A stretch of 56,339 bases of DNA from Deltaproteobacteria bacterium (GTDB taxonomy: Bacteria > UBA10199 > JADGCS01). A model generated the notes under the pieces. That model saw nothing but the letters and a program-made list of their open reading frames with translations, did not search any database and was not told the origin of the DNA. Both the position numbers and the translations under genes were made by a program. The number at the start of each line of letters is the position of its first letter. Positions within the stretch are counted from its first letter, which is position 1. The stretch lies in contig JADGCS010000012.1 in the NCBI GenBank assembly GCA_015228875.1, forward strand, positions 1 through 56,339, read 5' to 3'. Of the stretch, positions 44,001 through 52,852 are shown one piece after another.

Positions 44001-47000
44001 CAAGCCCCACAATGGTGCCCACAATCGGCCAAATGCCGGTTCCCACCGCAGCCCCTCCCAGAACAGAACCGGCCGCAAGTCCAAAGGCAGTCCCGCCTAC
44101 AGCCATCCCCACACCAAAGGCCGCACCGTTTACCAGCGTGGACTTGATCAGCATTGTTCTAAAGGCATGCGCCTCAATCTCCGCCAGAGAAGGATTTCCC
44201 GACTCTGCAAAAACCTGGAGTTGTTTGTAAGCATCTTCTTCGAGAAGATAGTATTCAATAAAACCCATGGCCACCGCGGCCGGCACCAGTCCACCCTTTA
44301 AGACCCCCTTGGCCGCATTGGCAAAGAGGGTCACCTTTGCAGCCCGTGCGGCCTTTGCGGGATCCACCGCCGCCATAGCCCCGGCAATCACGGACTCCTG
44401 CGCGGCTTTAAGCCCGCTGGTTATCCTGTTCACCTCTCCGGGGGCAATGCACACCATTCCCCATTGAGCGGTGATCCTGATCCCTGCTGTAAACAGCTTG
44501 TCAAGGGCCATAAAACCGCCAAGCCCCACAAAAGACCCCGCGAGGTTTTTTACATATTGCGACATGAACTGGATAAAAGAAGGATGGGGTTGTCTTGAGG
44601 TTGCAATCAGCGCTTCAACCGCAATCCAGATCGCCATGCCAATGTGTGCCTTGCCCTGTTCGCCCTTGACGTGATGCAGCAGTGTCTCGTAGGCACCCTG
44701 GGGGCGGCGATTGACAAGCTCAAGCCGCTGGCCGGTCCTTTCCTCGTACGCGCTGGCCGCTTTTTCTGTCAGCATCAGCCCTTCTCTCGCGGCTTCGGGA
44801 TAAATCTTTTCCTCAATCGCCGTTAAAAACTTGACCCGAAACTCGTTAAGCATCGCCTGGGCCTCAAACGAGGACATCATTTCTCCTGATGGGGCGGTAA
44901 ACAGCAGGCCCGCATCACCACGCAATAATTCGTGGGCAAGACCAACGCCCTTGGCAAACTCTGCCACCTCGGGGGCAAGTTTGAAAAGTCCGTATTTGCG
45001 GGACATCTCTTCGTACCTTCTGTCATACTCTACCTCAAGGGCCAGACGGCGGTCGGCTGGTGAGCCTTCTACAAAACCTTCTCTGGTCCTTGGTGCCTCA
45101 ACAGGGAGACGATTCAATCTGTACCTCGCCTGCAGGCTTTCAAGATATGTTGCGTCAGACATTGTGCTTCGCAGATACGCCTTCATCTGCCCGATCACCC
45201 TTGAATTGGGTGAGTGTCCGAGTGTGGATTTGTAGGTGGTCCTGATATACTCATCGACGATTTCATCAATGGTCTGTGTTGAGCCCTCCATGCGTTTTTT
45301 CATTGCAAAGGCCCTGGCCTTGTCTACTTCTGCTATAAATTTTTCCTGCGTCATCCCAACTTCGTACAACCAGTCTGGAATAATTAAAGGCACCGGCCCC
45401 ACAAAATTCATACCCCCCTTGTTGCCGCCTACAGTCAGCCGCGTGTTGATAAAGGTATCCAGTAACGTCTGCCAGTTGCCGCTTTCGAAGGTAAAGGCCC
45501 TTCTGACCGTATTGAGAAATATCTCACGTTCTGCTGGAGTTTTAAATTGCCGTATTCTCAACCCTTCGCGAACGGTGTCTCTTGTCTGCTCAAAGGCCTC
45601 GGTCTCACTGGCACACAAGGCAAAGAGAATCTCGCGGATCTGGGCCGCATCAAACCCCAGTTCGACCAGACGATACTCTCTGGCGACTTGCGCATATTCT
45701 TCTGGCAAACCCGCCAATGGGCCTTCTGGGGGCGGCGCCGGGGGTGGTGACTCTGCCGCTGACGCTGCGGGTTTTGGTGGCTCTGGCGCTGGCGCTGCGG
45801 GTTTTGGTGGCTCTGGCGCTGGCGCTGCGGGTTTTGGTGGCTCTGGCGCTGGCGCTGCGGGCCTTGGTGCTGCCGACCCTGCGGGCGCCGGTGTGGCACC
45901 TCTCAACTGCCTGTCCATAGATGCAAAGCCTGCGCTCAATCTTTGCTGTTGCTTGGCATCAAGTTTTAGCTCAGGGGCATCAGGGGCAGTCCCTTCAATG
46001 TAGGGTTTTAGAACAGCAGCGATGGGCTGCGCGGTCGCGGCCTCAAGGACCTCTCCCGCCCTGTAAGACAATACAATATTCTCGAACATGCCGATCACCG
46101 TGGGATCCGTGATCCCTGCCCTGGTGCATATTGTTTTCACATTAACGAGCTCTGTGTGAATTTTTGTAAACTCCAGAACCTGTTCCTCTTTGATCTTACC
46201 CTCCACAAGGGCGTTGTTAATTTGCGCATGATAACGATCTTTATTGAAGGTCTTAATGTAATCTTCGATGGCCCGTAAGAGCTCCTCCGCGTTTGTGATG
46301 CCATCAAGTTTGACGATGGACTCGATGGCTGGAAACCGTGCCTTTACCGCTTCAATGCGACCTTGCAGCGACGCCCGTTCGCGCCCTGTGGCTACTGCGG
46401 GACCACCGCCGCGAGCCTGCAAGAGTCCCTTGACCCGTTCAAAGGTTTCGGGGCAAACCCTGCACTCCCTGAATATCTCCTGCGTAAAAGACTCGATGAT
46501 CTGTCTGCGGGACTGTTGCCCCTCTTGCGGTGTTGTGCCCTGCGGGGTTGCCTCGAGGTCCCCCGCCCTTTTAATGTATTCATCAAGAAACTCGATAGCC
46601 GTGCGAATGTTTCTCACACGCGAGATCTCTGCGTTAAAATCGGTGGACTGCATGTTATAAAAATTCTTGTCGTAACCAAGCGCCTCCCTGTTAAGCCCAC
46701 GGTCTGTCCATGTATCGATAAGGCGATCCACCTCTGTCCCGTGCGAAGCGACATCCTTGGGTGGATTTCGCATCACATACTCATCAAGGTGCTCTATTGA
46801 AAACCCAAACCGGTCCGAATAACCCTCTCTCTGTAACTGTGCCTCCAGAGCTTCCCCGCTAAAACCACCGTTGTAGATCTGCCTGACCCTCTCGATCACG
46901 CGGGGCAGCGTCTGCTCCAGTGATTGACGCACATGTTCCTTAAGCCTGCGGGTCCCCCTGAGTTCACGGATGATACGATCTGTATCAATTTCTGCAGAAG

Positions 47001-50000
47001 TGTCTGCCGCAACCGCATCCACAATCTCCGCCACCACCGCCCTCATGTCGTAGTCGACCTTGGCAAGGTCCGCAATCTTTGTACCAAATTCTTCGAAGAT
47101 GTAATCAGCGATTTGATGTTGGTTCTGCGAAGCGCGCCTTAACGCCTGTCGGCGTTGATTTATGCCCTCCCTTAAACGGGTGCTGTATTTTGCCTCGAGC
47201 GCCTTAATGTTTTTTTCAAACTCTGCAATTATTTTTGCGAGCCCCCCCTCTCCCCTGCTGTTTAATCTCTGCTGTCCCAGTGCCAATCCGGAGCCAGCAA
47301 GCCCTGCCGCTGTCACTCCCAGCGGGCCACCTAAAAAGGAACCAACAAGGACGCCCATAGTCACGCCCCCCGCAACGCCCTTGCCCAGACTGCGCCTTTG
47401 GTAAGATCTGACCCTGGCTAAAAAATCGCGTTGAATAGTGTTAAGTTCCCGTTGGTAACCCTCGGAGAGTTCGCTGATAAAGGGTCTGGAGCGCCACTGC
47501 ATGTAATAGTCCTTGATCAGTGCCGCGATAAACAAACCTGTGTTTGAAGGGGCCACCCCATCGTAGTAATATGGGGCATAGTCCTTGGCCTTTTCAAAAA
47601 ATTCGGGGTGCTCACGATAATTAATATCACCGGGGCCGTCTTGCATGAGGCTCAAAAAGAAATCCCTGGCATTGTTGCGGTCACCACGCCTGAGCGCCCC
47701 GTAGGATTTATCGAGATCCATTTCCATGAGCGGAAATATAAATTCCTTTTCCATCTCGTTGATGGGTATCTCGGTGACACGCCTGGCCATGGCGGGTATT
47801 TCGAGGACAAGGTGTTTTTCCATGTCTGTTGTGGCACCGATAATCTGGATATCACCATTGGCAAGGCCCGGTTTAAGGATCTCCCATGCCTTTTTGGACA
47901 GGTTATGAACCTCGTCTATGGAGATAACAATCTTTTTTCCGTTACGCCGGGCCTGTTGAATCCTGTCGGCAAGTACGGTCTCCATAGCGCCCCAGAGGGC
48001 CCCCCTGATTTTTTGTATCTGGCGGCCGACAAGGCCCTTGGGGTTTTCACCATGCTCTTTAACGAGCCCTGATAGGTCCTCGTTGAGTTTTTTGATTTGA
48101 TCAAAATACCCGATGATCCTGGCATCCTCCTGGTTGACGTAACTTGCGCCCGCCGTCAATTTGGCAGGGTCCAACGTAAGAAAGACACGGTTTCTCAAAC
48201 CAGGGGGGACTGTATTCTGGGCATTCTCGATACGCAAAATAAGATTGGCCTGCTCTTGTGCCAAGCGGCGGACGGCCTCATCGTCTGTTTTTCTGGCCTC
48301 ACCATCAAGCTCTGCCAGTTTTGCTCGCTCCGCCGAGAGATCCCTGTTGGCAAGGTTAAACAACTCGGCAAGATACCCCAACACATGGCTCTTGCCGGCC
48401 CCCGCAGGACCCGTTAACAACACGCTGGATGCCGCGCCATGCCTGCCCAGCAACACGTTTACAATGCGCTCTATCTCCTCGGTGCGGCCAACTGTCCCCG
48501 TGTTATTTCCCTTTGCGGCTGTTTTTTCCGATAAATTTTCGCCATACTCCTTGACGTAGTCATCCGGTTCCTTGCCCGCCGTTCCGGCAAGGATCGTAGA
48601 ATCCTTGACCATGTCTGCGTTCTTCTTGTTAAGCCACACAAACAACGCAATCATCGCGATCTGACTGGCGAAGGCTATAAAGATCTGCAGGTCCATGGCA
48701 GACTTCTGCATTGTTTTGCTAACCTGTATGGAGAGGTCGTTGAGTTCCTTTGGGCTCAAGCCAAATTCCTTGGCATCCCCGCTGTAGGTCGCAAAGATGG
48801 TCACCAGAAAGGCGGCCCGCCTTGCCGACATTTTTAATCCATTCAGTTCAACCGTGCCCTCTGTTTGAGTGCCCGTGCCTGCATCGTCGGAGACAATCCA
48901 CGAAAGCAACTTGGACCACACATCGGACTCTCCAAATGGTGAGGGATCTGTGTTCTGCCATGCGGCGGGATCATCGTGCGCAGCCTCTATAAACACCGAA
49001 CCAAAAAAGGTTTCTTGCTCAAGCATGGGGAGCCACAGTGCCTGTTTGTCCTTGTTTGTAAGATAATCCTCGGGGTAGCCGCATTTTTCGATCAGTTGTC
49101 TGTGAAGATCCTTGGCAACCTGTGCAATCTCGGTCTTATCCACACCAAAGCGCATTTCAAAGGCCGGCTCCAGCTCGCCAGTCGCGGGATTGGTCTGCCA
49201 AATGGGCGATCCGGGGACACGAAAGGCCCGATAGATTGTGCCCGGGCCGCCCGTAAAGGACACCTTCCCACCCTGCATCATGGCATCCAACTCCGAGGTG
49301 GTCAGATAGGCAACCACCTCGCCAGCGGACTCATCAAAATAAAATTGCCTCACCACGTTTGCCAAAAAACCAAGGTCTTCTTTTTCGGCATGACGCAGAG
49401 GTCTGGTGTCGACCTCGGCATTGCCCTCTTGAGGAGTTATTTCTTTGGAGGCCATTATTTTGGGAATACGTACAATGGGGATGGCCCCAAAGCTGCTCTG
49501 CGAAATAAAAACATAGTCAGGGTGAAGCATGTACATCATCTGCTTGCCGTCAATCGTTTCAACTGTACGATAATAATCACGAGAAACTGGTTTTCCCTCA
49601 GAGGACATTGTCGTTACAAAAAACCGCTCGAGATCCTTAATACTTGGCGCTTCCTCGTCCGCATCAAGTTCTACCGTTGAGATCTTTGTAAAATCCTTGT
49701 CTGCATTGGGCTTCTTTGACTCGACATCATAACCCAGAGACTTGTATTCGATTGTTTCACCCCTGTGATCCTTGACGGTACCGTTATGTATTTCGACAGG
49801 GACAACATCGTTGCCGATCTTGACCAGTTTAAAAAAACGATAGTCCACAATATTTTTTTCGAGACTTTGATCCCAGCTTTTAAACTGCACATTGACGCCC
49901 TCAAACTTACCGTCAACAACCTCTGGCGCCTTTTTTGCTTTTTTTGCGGATGAATCTTCTGAGGGGGTTGTTACCTGCCCCGCCTGTGTTGTGGCCGTTG

Positions 50001-51264
50001 CCTCTGCGGCCGCCTCTGTCTCTTCTTTTTTGGCGGTTGCTTCTGCGCCGGTTTCTTTTGTTTCTGCTTTTGTTTCTGCTTTTGTTTCTGCTTTTGTTTC
50101 TGCTGGTGCCGCCCCCTCTACCCCTATCCTCTCTTTCTCTTGAAGCTTTGCGACCGCCGTTTCCTGAAACCATTTTTTGTATTTGCCAGAATCCATGCTC
50201 TGTCTGTACCCAGTTATATTATCAACCAGCAACCAGATCCACGAGGGGTCAACCATCGCAATCCCCTTTTTGCTGTCCTTGGCACCAAGCTGATAAAAGG
50301 CAAGGCTGCGGCCGGCGGCATCATAGAGACCACGACGCCCGCCCGCAAGCGTCTCCCTGCCCGCAATCTGGGCAAGGGAGTCTTCGGCAAGATCACGGGG
50401 TGATCTGTCATCAACCGCCTTGTCAAAGGTGATGGTCCCGTTTTTAAAATCGATGGCGCTCGCGTGTTTGGCCATCCCAAAGATCACAACCGCCATCATG
50501 GCCTCTTCGAGGCTCCCCTTTGCCTCAGTCTTAATCATCTCCCCCACATTAAGCGTGATCTTGTCAGCGGGTTGAGCGGCAATGGCTGTCATCAACGTGT
50601 AGTAATACGGCAGCTGCACATCGTAAAAGGTTTTAAATTTATCCTTGCCCTTTTCTGCAAGCAGGCCCCTCAAGGCATCATGGGCCGCAGCACCAGTGGT
50701 CTCCTTGCTCAGCTCCAATGCGTTGCCTTTACTCCCTGCCACATTAAAAAGAATCTGATCACCGTTAAGGTTCAATTCGAGTTCATCCGCGTTCCAGCCG
50801 TCGATGAACACATCTTTTTTTGTCTGAACGCCTGCATACTGTTTGTCCGCGTTTACCCCAATGGGCAGGGGACCTGGCCTACCGTCATACATGTCGTGAG
50901 GGCCCTCGACGACCTTTTCCCAACGGTTTGTCTTGGTGTTATAAAAAAACTCTTTGTAATTGGCTTGAATATGATGCCACCCGCTGGCCGAAGGCATCAC
51001 GCGGATCACGCCGTCGTCAATCTCCCCCAAAATATCACTCCACACGGTTTCTTTGTCTTTAAACTTAAACGCAGGTTTGAGTGAGTATTTGGGGAACATG
51101 GGGTCTTCATTGGATTTAAACAATTCCTTAACCAGCAGCTCTGCCCCCGCGTCCAGAAGTTCACGCGGGTCATTAACGGGATCAAAACCCTCATTCTCAC
51201 CATCGTTGACATCGGGGATAGTCACCAGCCTGTTTGGATTTTTATTGATAATATCAAACCCCAT
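41008..51264 (-). CDS. Giant 3418-residue protein with an internal AAA+ (ClpA/B-like) module and membrane segments
   Basis: AAGGGTG precedes the ATG. There is no signal peptide. Residues 1-850 form an unrecognised region with an ETKA low-complexity stretch at ~385-405. One membrane helix (IFIAFASQIAMIALFVWL) lies at ~858-877. An AAA+ module at ~930-1250 has NTGTVGRTEEIERIVNVLLGR, Walker A GPAGAGKS (~951), Walker B VISIDEVHNL (~1113) and sensor-1 IIGATTD; it resembles the first ATPase domain of Clp proteins. A Gly-rich hydrophobic hairpin follows (~1290-1330), then a helical region and a Pro-rich hinge of PAAPAPEPPK repeats (~1800-1837). Further on are hydrophobic segments at ~2205-2430, including a GxxxG-rich stretch, and ~980 more residues without recognised domains. 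It is likely an inner-membrane-anchored ATPase scaffold. Function unknown. Confidence 0.85.
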   Translation of the reverse strand: MGFDIINKNPNRLVTIPDVNDGENEGFDPVNDPRELLDAGAELLVKELFKSNEDPMFPKYSLKPAFKFKDKETVWSDILGEIDDGVIRVMPSASGWHHIQANYKEFFYNTKTNRWEKVVEGPHDMYDGRPGPLPIGVNADKQYAGVQTKKDVFIDGWNADELELNLNGDQILFNVAGSKGNALELSKETTGAAAHDALRGLLAEKGKDKFKTFYDVQLPYYYTLMTAIAAQPADKITLNVGEMIKTEAKGSLEEAMMAVVIFGMAKHASAIDFKNGTITFDKAVDDRSPRDLAEDSLAQIAGRETLAGGRRGLYDAAGRSLAFYQLGAKDSKKGIAMVDPSWIWLLVDNITGYRQSMDSGKYKKWFQETAVAKLQEKERIGVEGAAPAETKAETKAETKAETKETGAEATAKKEETEAAAEATATTQAGQVTTPSEDSSAKKAKKAPEVVDGKFEGVNVQFKSWDQSLEKNIVDYRFFKLVKIGNDVVPVEIHNGTVKDHRGETIEYKSLGYDVESKKPNADKDFTKISTVELDADEEAPSIKDLERFFVTTMSSEGKPVSRDYYRTVETIDGKQMMYMLHPDYVFISQSSFGAIPIVRIPKIMASKEITPQEGNAEVDTRPLRHAEKEDLGFLANVVRQFYFDESAGEVVAYLTTSELDAMMQGGKVSFTGGPGTIYRAFRVPGSPIWQTNPATGELEPAFEMRFGVDKTEIAQVAKDLHRQLIEKCGYPEDYLTNKDKQALWLPMLEQETFFGSVFIEAAHDDPAAWQNTDPSPFGESDVWSKLLSWIVSDDAGTGTQTEGTVELNGLKMSARRAAFLVTIFATYSGDAKEFGLSPKELNDLSIQVSKTMQKSAMDLQIFIAFASQIAMIALFVWLNKKNADMVKDSTILAGTAGKEPDDYVKEYGENLSEKTAAKGNNTGTVGRTEEIERIVNVLLGRHGAASSVLLTGPAGAGKSHVLGYLAELFNLANRDLSAERAKLAELDGEARKTDDEAVRRLAQEQANLILRIENAQNTVPPGLRNRVFLTLDPAKLTAGASYVNQEDARIIGYFDQIKKLNEDLSGLVKEHGENPKGLVGRQIQKIRGALWGAMETVLADRIQQARRNGKKIVISIDEVHNLSKKAWEILKPGLANGDIQIIGATTDMEKHLVLEIPAMARRVTEIPINEMEKEFIFPLMEMDLDKSYGALRRGDRNNARDFFLSLMQDGPGDINYREHPEFFEKAKDYAPYYYDGVAPSNTGLFIAALIKDYYMQWRSRPFISELSEGYQRELNTIQRDFLARVRSYQRRSLGKGVAGGVTMGVLVGSFLGGPLGVTAAGLAGSGLALGQQRLNSRGEGGLAKIIAEFEKNIKALEAKYSTRLREGINQRRQALRRASQNQHQIADYIFEEFGTKIADLAKVDYDMRAVVAEIVDAVAADTSAEIDTDRIIRELRGTRRLKEHVRQSLEQTLPRVIERVRQIYNGGFSGEALEAQLQREGYSDRFGFSIEHLDEYVMRNPPKDVASHGTEVDRLIDTWTDRGLNREALGYDKNFYNMQSTDFNAEISRVRNIRTAIEFLDEYIKRAGDLEATPQGTTPQEGQQSRRQIIESFTQEIFRECRVCPETFERVKGLLQARGGGPAVATGRERASLQGRIEAVKARFPAIESIVKLDGITNAEELLRAIEDYIKTFNKDRYHAQINNALVEGKIKEEQVLEFTKIHTELVNVKTICTRAGITDPTVIGMFENIVLSYRAGEVLEAATAQPIAAVLKPYIEGTAPDAPELKLDAKQQQRLSAGFASMDRQLRGATPAPAGSAAPRPAAPAPEPPKPAAPAPEPPKPAAPAPEPPKPAASAAESPPPAPPPEGPLAGLPEEYAQVAREYRLVELGFDAAQIREILFALCASETEAFEQTRDTVREGLRIRQFKTPAEREIFLNTVRRAFTFESGNWQTLLDTFINTRLTVGGNKGGMNFVGPVPLIIPDWLYEVGMTQEKFIAEVDKARAFAMKKRMEGSTQTIDEIVDEYIRTTYKSTLGHSPNSRVIGQMKAYLRSTMSDATYLESLQARYRLNRLPVEAPRTREGFVEGSPADRRLALEVEYDRRYEEMSRKYGLFKLAPEVAEFAKGVGLAHELLRGDAGLLFTAPSGEMMSSFEAQAMLNEFRVKFLTAIEEKIYPEAAREGLMLTEKAASAYEERTGQRLELVNRRPQGAYETLLHHVKGEQGKAHIGMAIWIAVEALIATSRQPHPSFIQFMSQYVKNLAGSFVGLGGFMALDKLFTAGIRITAQWGMVCIAPGEVNRITSGLKAAQESVIAGAMAAVDPAKAARAAKVTLFANAAKGVLKGGLVPAAVAMGFIEYYLLEEDAYKQLQVFAESGNPSLAEIEAHAFRTMLIKSTLVNGAAFGVGMAVGGTAFGLAAGSVLGGAAVGTGIWPIVGTIVGLAAGAGAAWAASETYDYIDDFDKEEQLKKGLQEQLAKLGSPVNFHLKGQGQDDWLLKLKTSPYNYGDHQYSHARSLMSTSLGRVAEFSAFLGKESDPLFIQRLSVVRDMTYLEALKYFGVTDIAIELADFKAETLMGLLLAAAKFPEGEKTLALGKVSLYQPHSAGFLAFHDIDVVVKSGIGAGRYRDYLGVNIAEEGAVVYEQKVAESHNQYVKTGRAGWGNMDLSLAHFSDVSAFLADQKKSGRPIKVNKEGIARLVFDDRASSHPRTILRELVVALDDEGTMQRWVSADYAEDEGTQSLWFYDGAEREKLVSFLTAKIEEFRKNNFALEDLPEDYLVSNYRKAVYLPLQQRYSKTVFEILNLPQSVASVADLPQGAGVAADLVRQSYVDFAKSDARLQTLQSELSPETLMGISGAGSQRRDVREEPSSSDIAGIADEICDSFLRTPDEAVYRNELSRELMAVFASNNTEAKCRVFEAITGVLLRENPELKRLMALEYNVNVESLTGLTEESLSQLFEEQASGWMTEIAAMIAAVVDLNERLGELVSQYQQDMRAIDYDGARANIEAMRWLGYENLAGHLMAKTERSFADDVYLVSEDSTLSREAGESDTAYISRWVDSWALRLAAHAQVADVFVSKKTNTEAVFNSWKDILGRHGVNVDLNADLVSRLLNRAWEKFDGFDFDDMQLALNSDHLEAVPDIKNLVSDFEHQFVWDAWALYSQKYRNDRAKGKTKRDDIYPSVAAIVKKAQTAGGARSLMSLSHADFELVQEYLATTNNVTQASAILEELCMLDPAMEAYIDTHVYQGHKKGFEFGTSVQSKVNRAVVGVVSVEAAAVCLGNIKKVRDERVAVEQRALARAAYQQEWLVTIHSLDPRFEDAMPSATPDEIIQAFNTRYAPQVALMALAQQREILDLTGEVDIAVLNDLILTTILGVDDNTVFISDAILSEFAAEVLWQLDHPEQIVDEIERQVKEASVSDWVYDAYCDYHDDLLSGEV
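45751..45860. repeat. 30-bp tandem repeat encoding the PAAPAPEPPK hinge
   Basis: About 3.5 copies of a 30-bp unit (GGTTTTGGTGGCTCTGGCGC plus 10 nt) lie in frame inside the giant gene and encode a Pro/Ala-rich linker that can vary in copy number. Confidence 0.85.
50056..50103. repeat. 12-bp tandem repeat encoding ETKA
   Basis: Four copies of TTTGTTTCTGCT lie in the giant gene (plus-strand sense), encoding Glu-Thr-Lys-Ala repeats. It is a length-variable linker. Confidence 0.8.
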
Positions 51265-51520
51265 AAGTACACCCTTTCTGTCTGCGTAAAACCAACGCCC
51301 AGATCATCTGCGCAACACACGCCTGCTCAAAACTGTTAAAAACCGGCCACCAGGTTGCGTCTGTATTAACCACGTACCTACAACATTATATTCTAACCTA
51401 TTTGTTGCGCTGCTCCAACTGATTTTATGCAAAAAATGACTGACCCTAACTGCTTTATCGGCAGATTGACCGTGAGACTTGTGGTGTGTCGTGATATTTA
51501 TAGTGGCGTGTTAAGAGTTG

Positions 51521-51661
51521 TTAAAGATTGTTATGGGGTGCTAAAAACGGGGTGTCTTTTGTAAGTCTGTGATAACCGTGGGCGATGGCAGCAGTGGCCC
51601 CAATCACCACAAACTTAACTTGATGTCTCTTGAGTGCCTGGATCAGTGTTTTGATGTCCAT
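51521..51661 (-). pseudogene. Truncated nucleotidyltransferase-like protein
   Basis: From ATG at 51661, MDIKTLIQALKRHQVKFVVIGATAAIAHGYHRLTKD matches the N-terminus of small nucleotidyltransferase-fold proteins, where the next residues should be the metal-binding Asp pair (IDF/DxD). Instead the sequence runs TPFLAPHNNL and stops at 46 residues, losing the active site. It overlaps the 51615-51818 gene. Confidence 0.65.
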
Positions 51662-51818
51662 TTTGATTTTGTTCCTGCTGTTTGATGAATGCGAGCATGC
51701 TGAGGTTCCATTCCAGCCACCGGTCGAGCCTTTCACTCGCCGGGATTTGGAGAGCGCAACGCACCTCGAATTCGAGTTCTTTTTGGGGATCGTCTTTTTC
51801 GAGCTTTAAGAGCGGCAT
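51615..51818 (-). CDS. Small partner protein of the nucleotidyltransferase remnant (67 aa)
   Basis: A hydrophilic protein (MPLLKLEKDDPQKELEFEVRCALQ; ERLDRWLEWNLSMLAFIKQQ) of the kind commonly encoded just before such nucleotidyltransferases, with the partner start inside its 3' end (47-nt overlap). No function is established. With its partner truncated it is probably a relic. No clear ribosome site. Confidence 0.5.
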   Translation of the reverse strand: MPLLKLEKDDPQKELEFEVRCALQIPASERLDRWLEWNLSMLAFIKQQEQNQNGHQNTDPGTQETSS

Positions 51819-51994
51819 GCGTCAAGACTAACAAAAATGGCGAGATTGAACAATGGTTAAAAAGAAGACTGACTTTGTTACAAACACACCCTAAAATAAG
51901 GCTGGCTTTATGTTGGAATGGGCAGGGTTCCGCCTGCCCTAACGCAAATCAGCAGACCACGCGGCCAAAAACCAACCCAATCACCGGTTTGTTT

Positions 51995-52276
51995 TTATGC
52001 AGGCGTGTCCTCACAAAAAAAAGAAACCGGCTGTCTCTTAACAACATTGGCCAGAACCTGATCAACATGAACCTCAAACCTTGTGCTCCAAACAAGGGAC
52101 AGACCGTCTTTATCGATAAAGACACGCTGCCATTCGCCCATGTCTTTAGGATAGCAGTAAACCCCGGAAAAAAAAGACAGGTCCGCTGTGTACCGATAGC
52201 CATCGGATGCCTCGATCACAACACATTTATACGCGGGGGTCTCAACCGCAACAATCACAGGAGTGGCTTTATCCAT
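51995..52276 (-). CDS. DUF2442-family small protein
   Basis: ATG at 52276 has GGGAGG upstream, inside the preceding gene. The 93 residues (VIVAVETPAYKCVVIEASDGYRYTADLSFF ... FIDKDGLSLVWSTRFEVHVDQVL) match the DUF2442 pattern. DUF2442 genes are usually paired with DUF4160, as here (22-nt overlap), and the pair is suspected to be toxin-antitoxin-like. Function not established. Confidence 0.75.
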   Translation of the reverse strand: MDKATPVIVAVETPAYKCVVIEASDGYRYTADLSFFSGVYCYPKDMGEWQRVFIDKDGLSLVWSTRFEVHVDQVLANVVKRQPVSFFCEDTPA

Positions 52277-52437
52277 GGTACCTCCCTTCCGTTGACGGCA
52301 CAGTCCCACGCCGCCGCGAGTGACTCGCGGTTTTCCTGGCACCACTCGACAAACAGCGCATGCGCCCGCCTGCCTATATCACCCGAAAGACACTCACCCG
52401 TTAATGCAAAGACAGCATCACGACCACTCGTGTCCAA
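52255..52437 (-). pseudogene. DUF4160-like protein, N-terminally truncated
   Basis: The 60-residue frame begins with TTG. Its C-terminal half (RRAHALFVEWCQENRESLAAAWDCAVNGREVPWIKPL) matches the DUF4160 end, but the N-terminal strand region with the HxPPHxH motif is missing. An in-frame stop lies a few codons upstream, and the HEPN stop is 2 nt away. It overlaps DUF2442 by 22 nt. It is probably a decayed copy, though a short variant cannot be excluded. Confidence 0.55.
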
Positions 52438-52438
52438 T

Positions 52439-52852
52439 TTATATCTGCAGTTTTTTCTTTATGGCCTCTACAAAATTACTGGCTATACACAAGGCTTCTT
52501 TGGCCTCGTGTAAACTCACAAAACCAAAGGGTTCGTACAAAAAAGAATTACGGTGACGCCTCATTTCGTCAAAGACCTTGATCTGGGCACTCAAGTCATC
52601 CCCCATAATCCTGCCTACCATGTCAATGACTGCAATGTGGTGCCCAGGCTGACTGCGTGGCCGCAGTTCTTGTTTTAATATGACGGCAAGAGAGGCTTTA
52701 AGCATGGCCTCATAAGCGATTTGATATGCCGCTTCGGGGTCTTCGTCGATGAGGCTATGTGCCGTTTTAAGTTTTTGACAGGCCCCTTCATAAAAGGCCC
52801 TGATCTAATCGGGGGTGCTTTTTTGTTTTTTGAACCGTGTGTCTTTTTTCAT
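52439..52852 (-). pseudogene. HEPN-domain protein with in-frame amber codon
   Basis: The frame opens with ATGA overlapping the MNT stop and reads MKKDTRFKKQKSTPD, then TAG (52805-52807), then IRAFYEGACQKLKTAHSL, EAAYQIAYEAMLKASLAVI and EMRRHRNSFLYE to the stop at 52439. Without the amber codon this is a 137-residue HEPN domain with the R-x4-6-H-like segment (RRHRNSFL) of minimal-nucleotidyltransferase partners. The amber codon at position 16 could be a CAG-to-TAG mutation. Translation might restart at a downstream ATG (88-residue product, lacking the first helix). Confidence 0.75.

Noticed and set aside
45582..50173. Long plus-strand open frames and short minus-strand frames inside the giant gene
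   Set aside because: GC-rich third positions and tandem repeats of the giant gene create shadow frames. None has a domain or ribosome site, and the giant frame is continuous.
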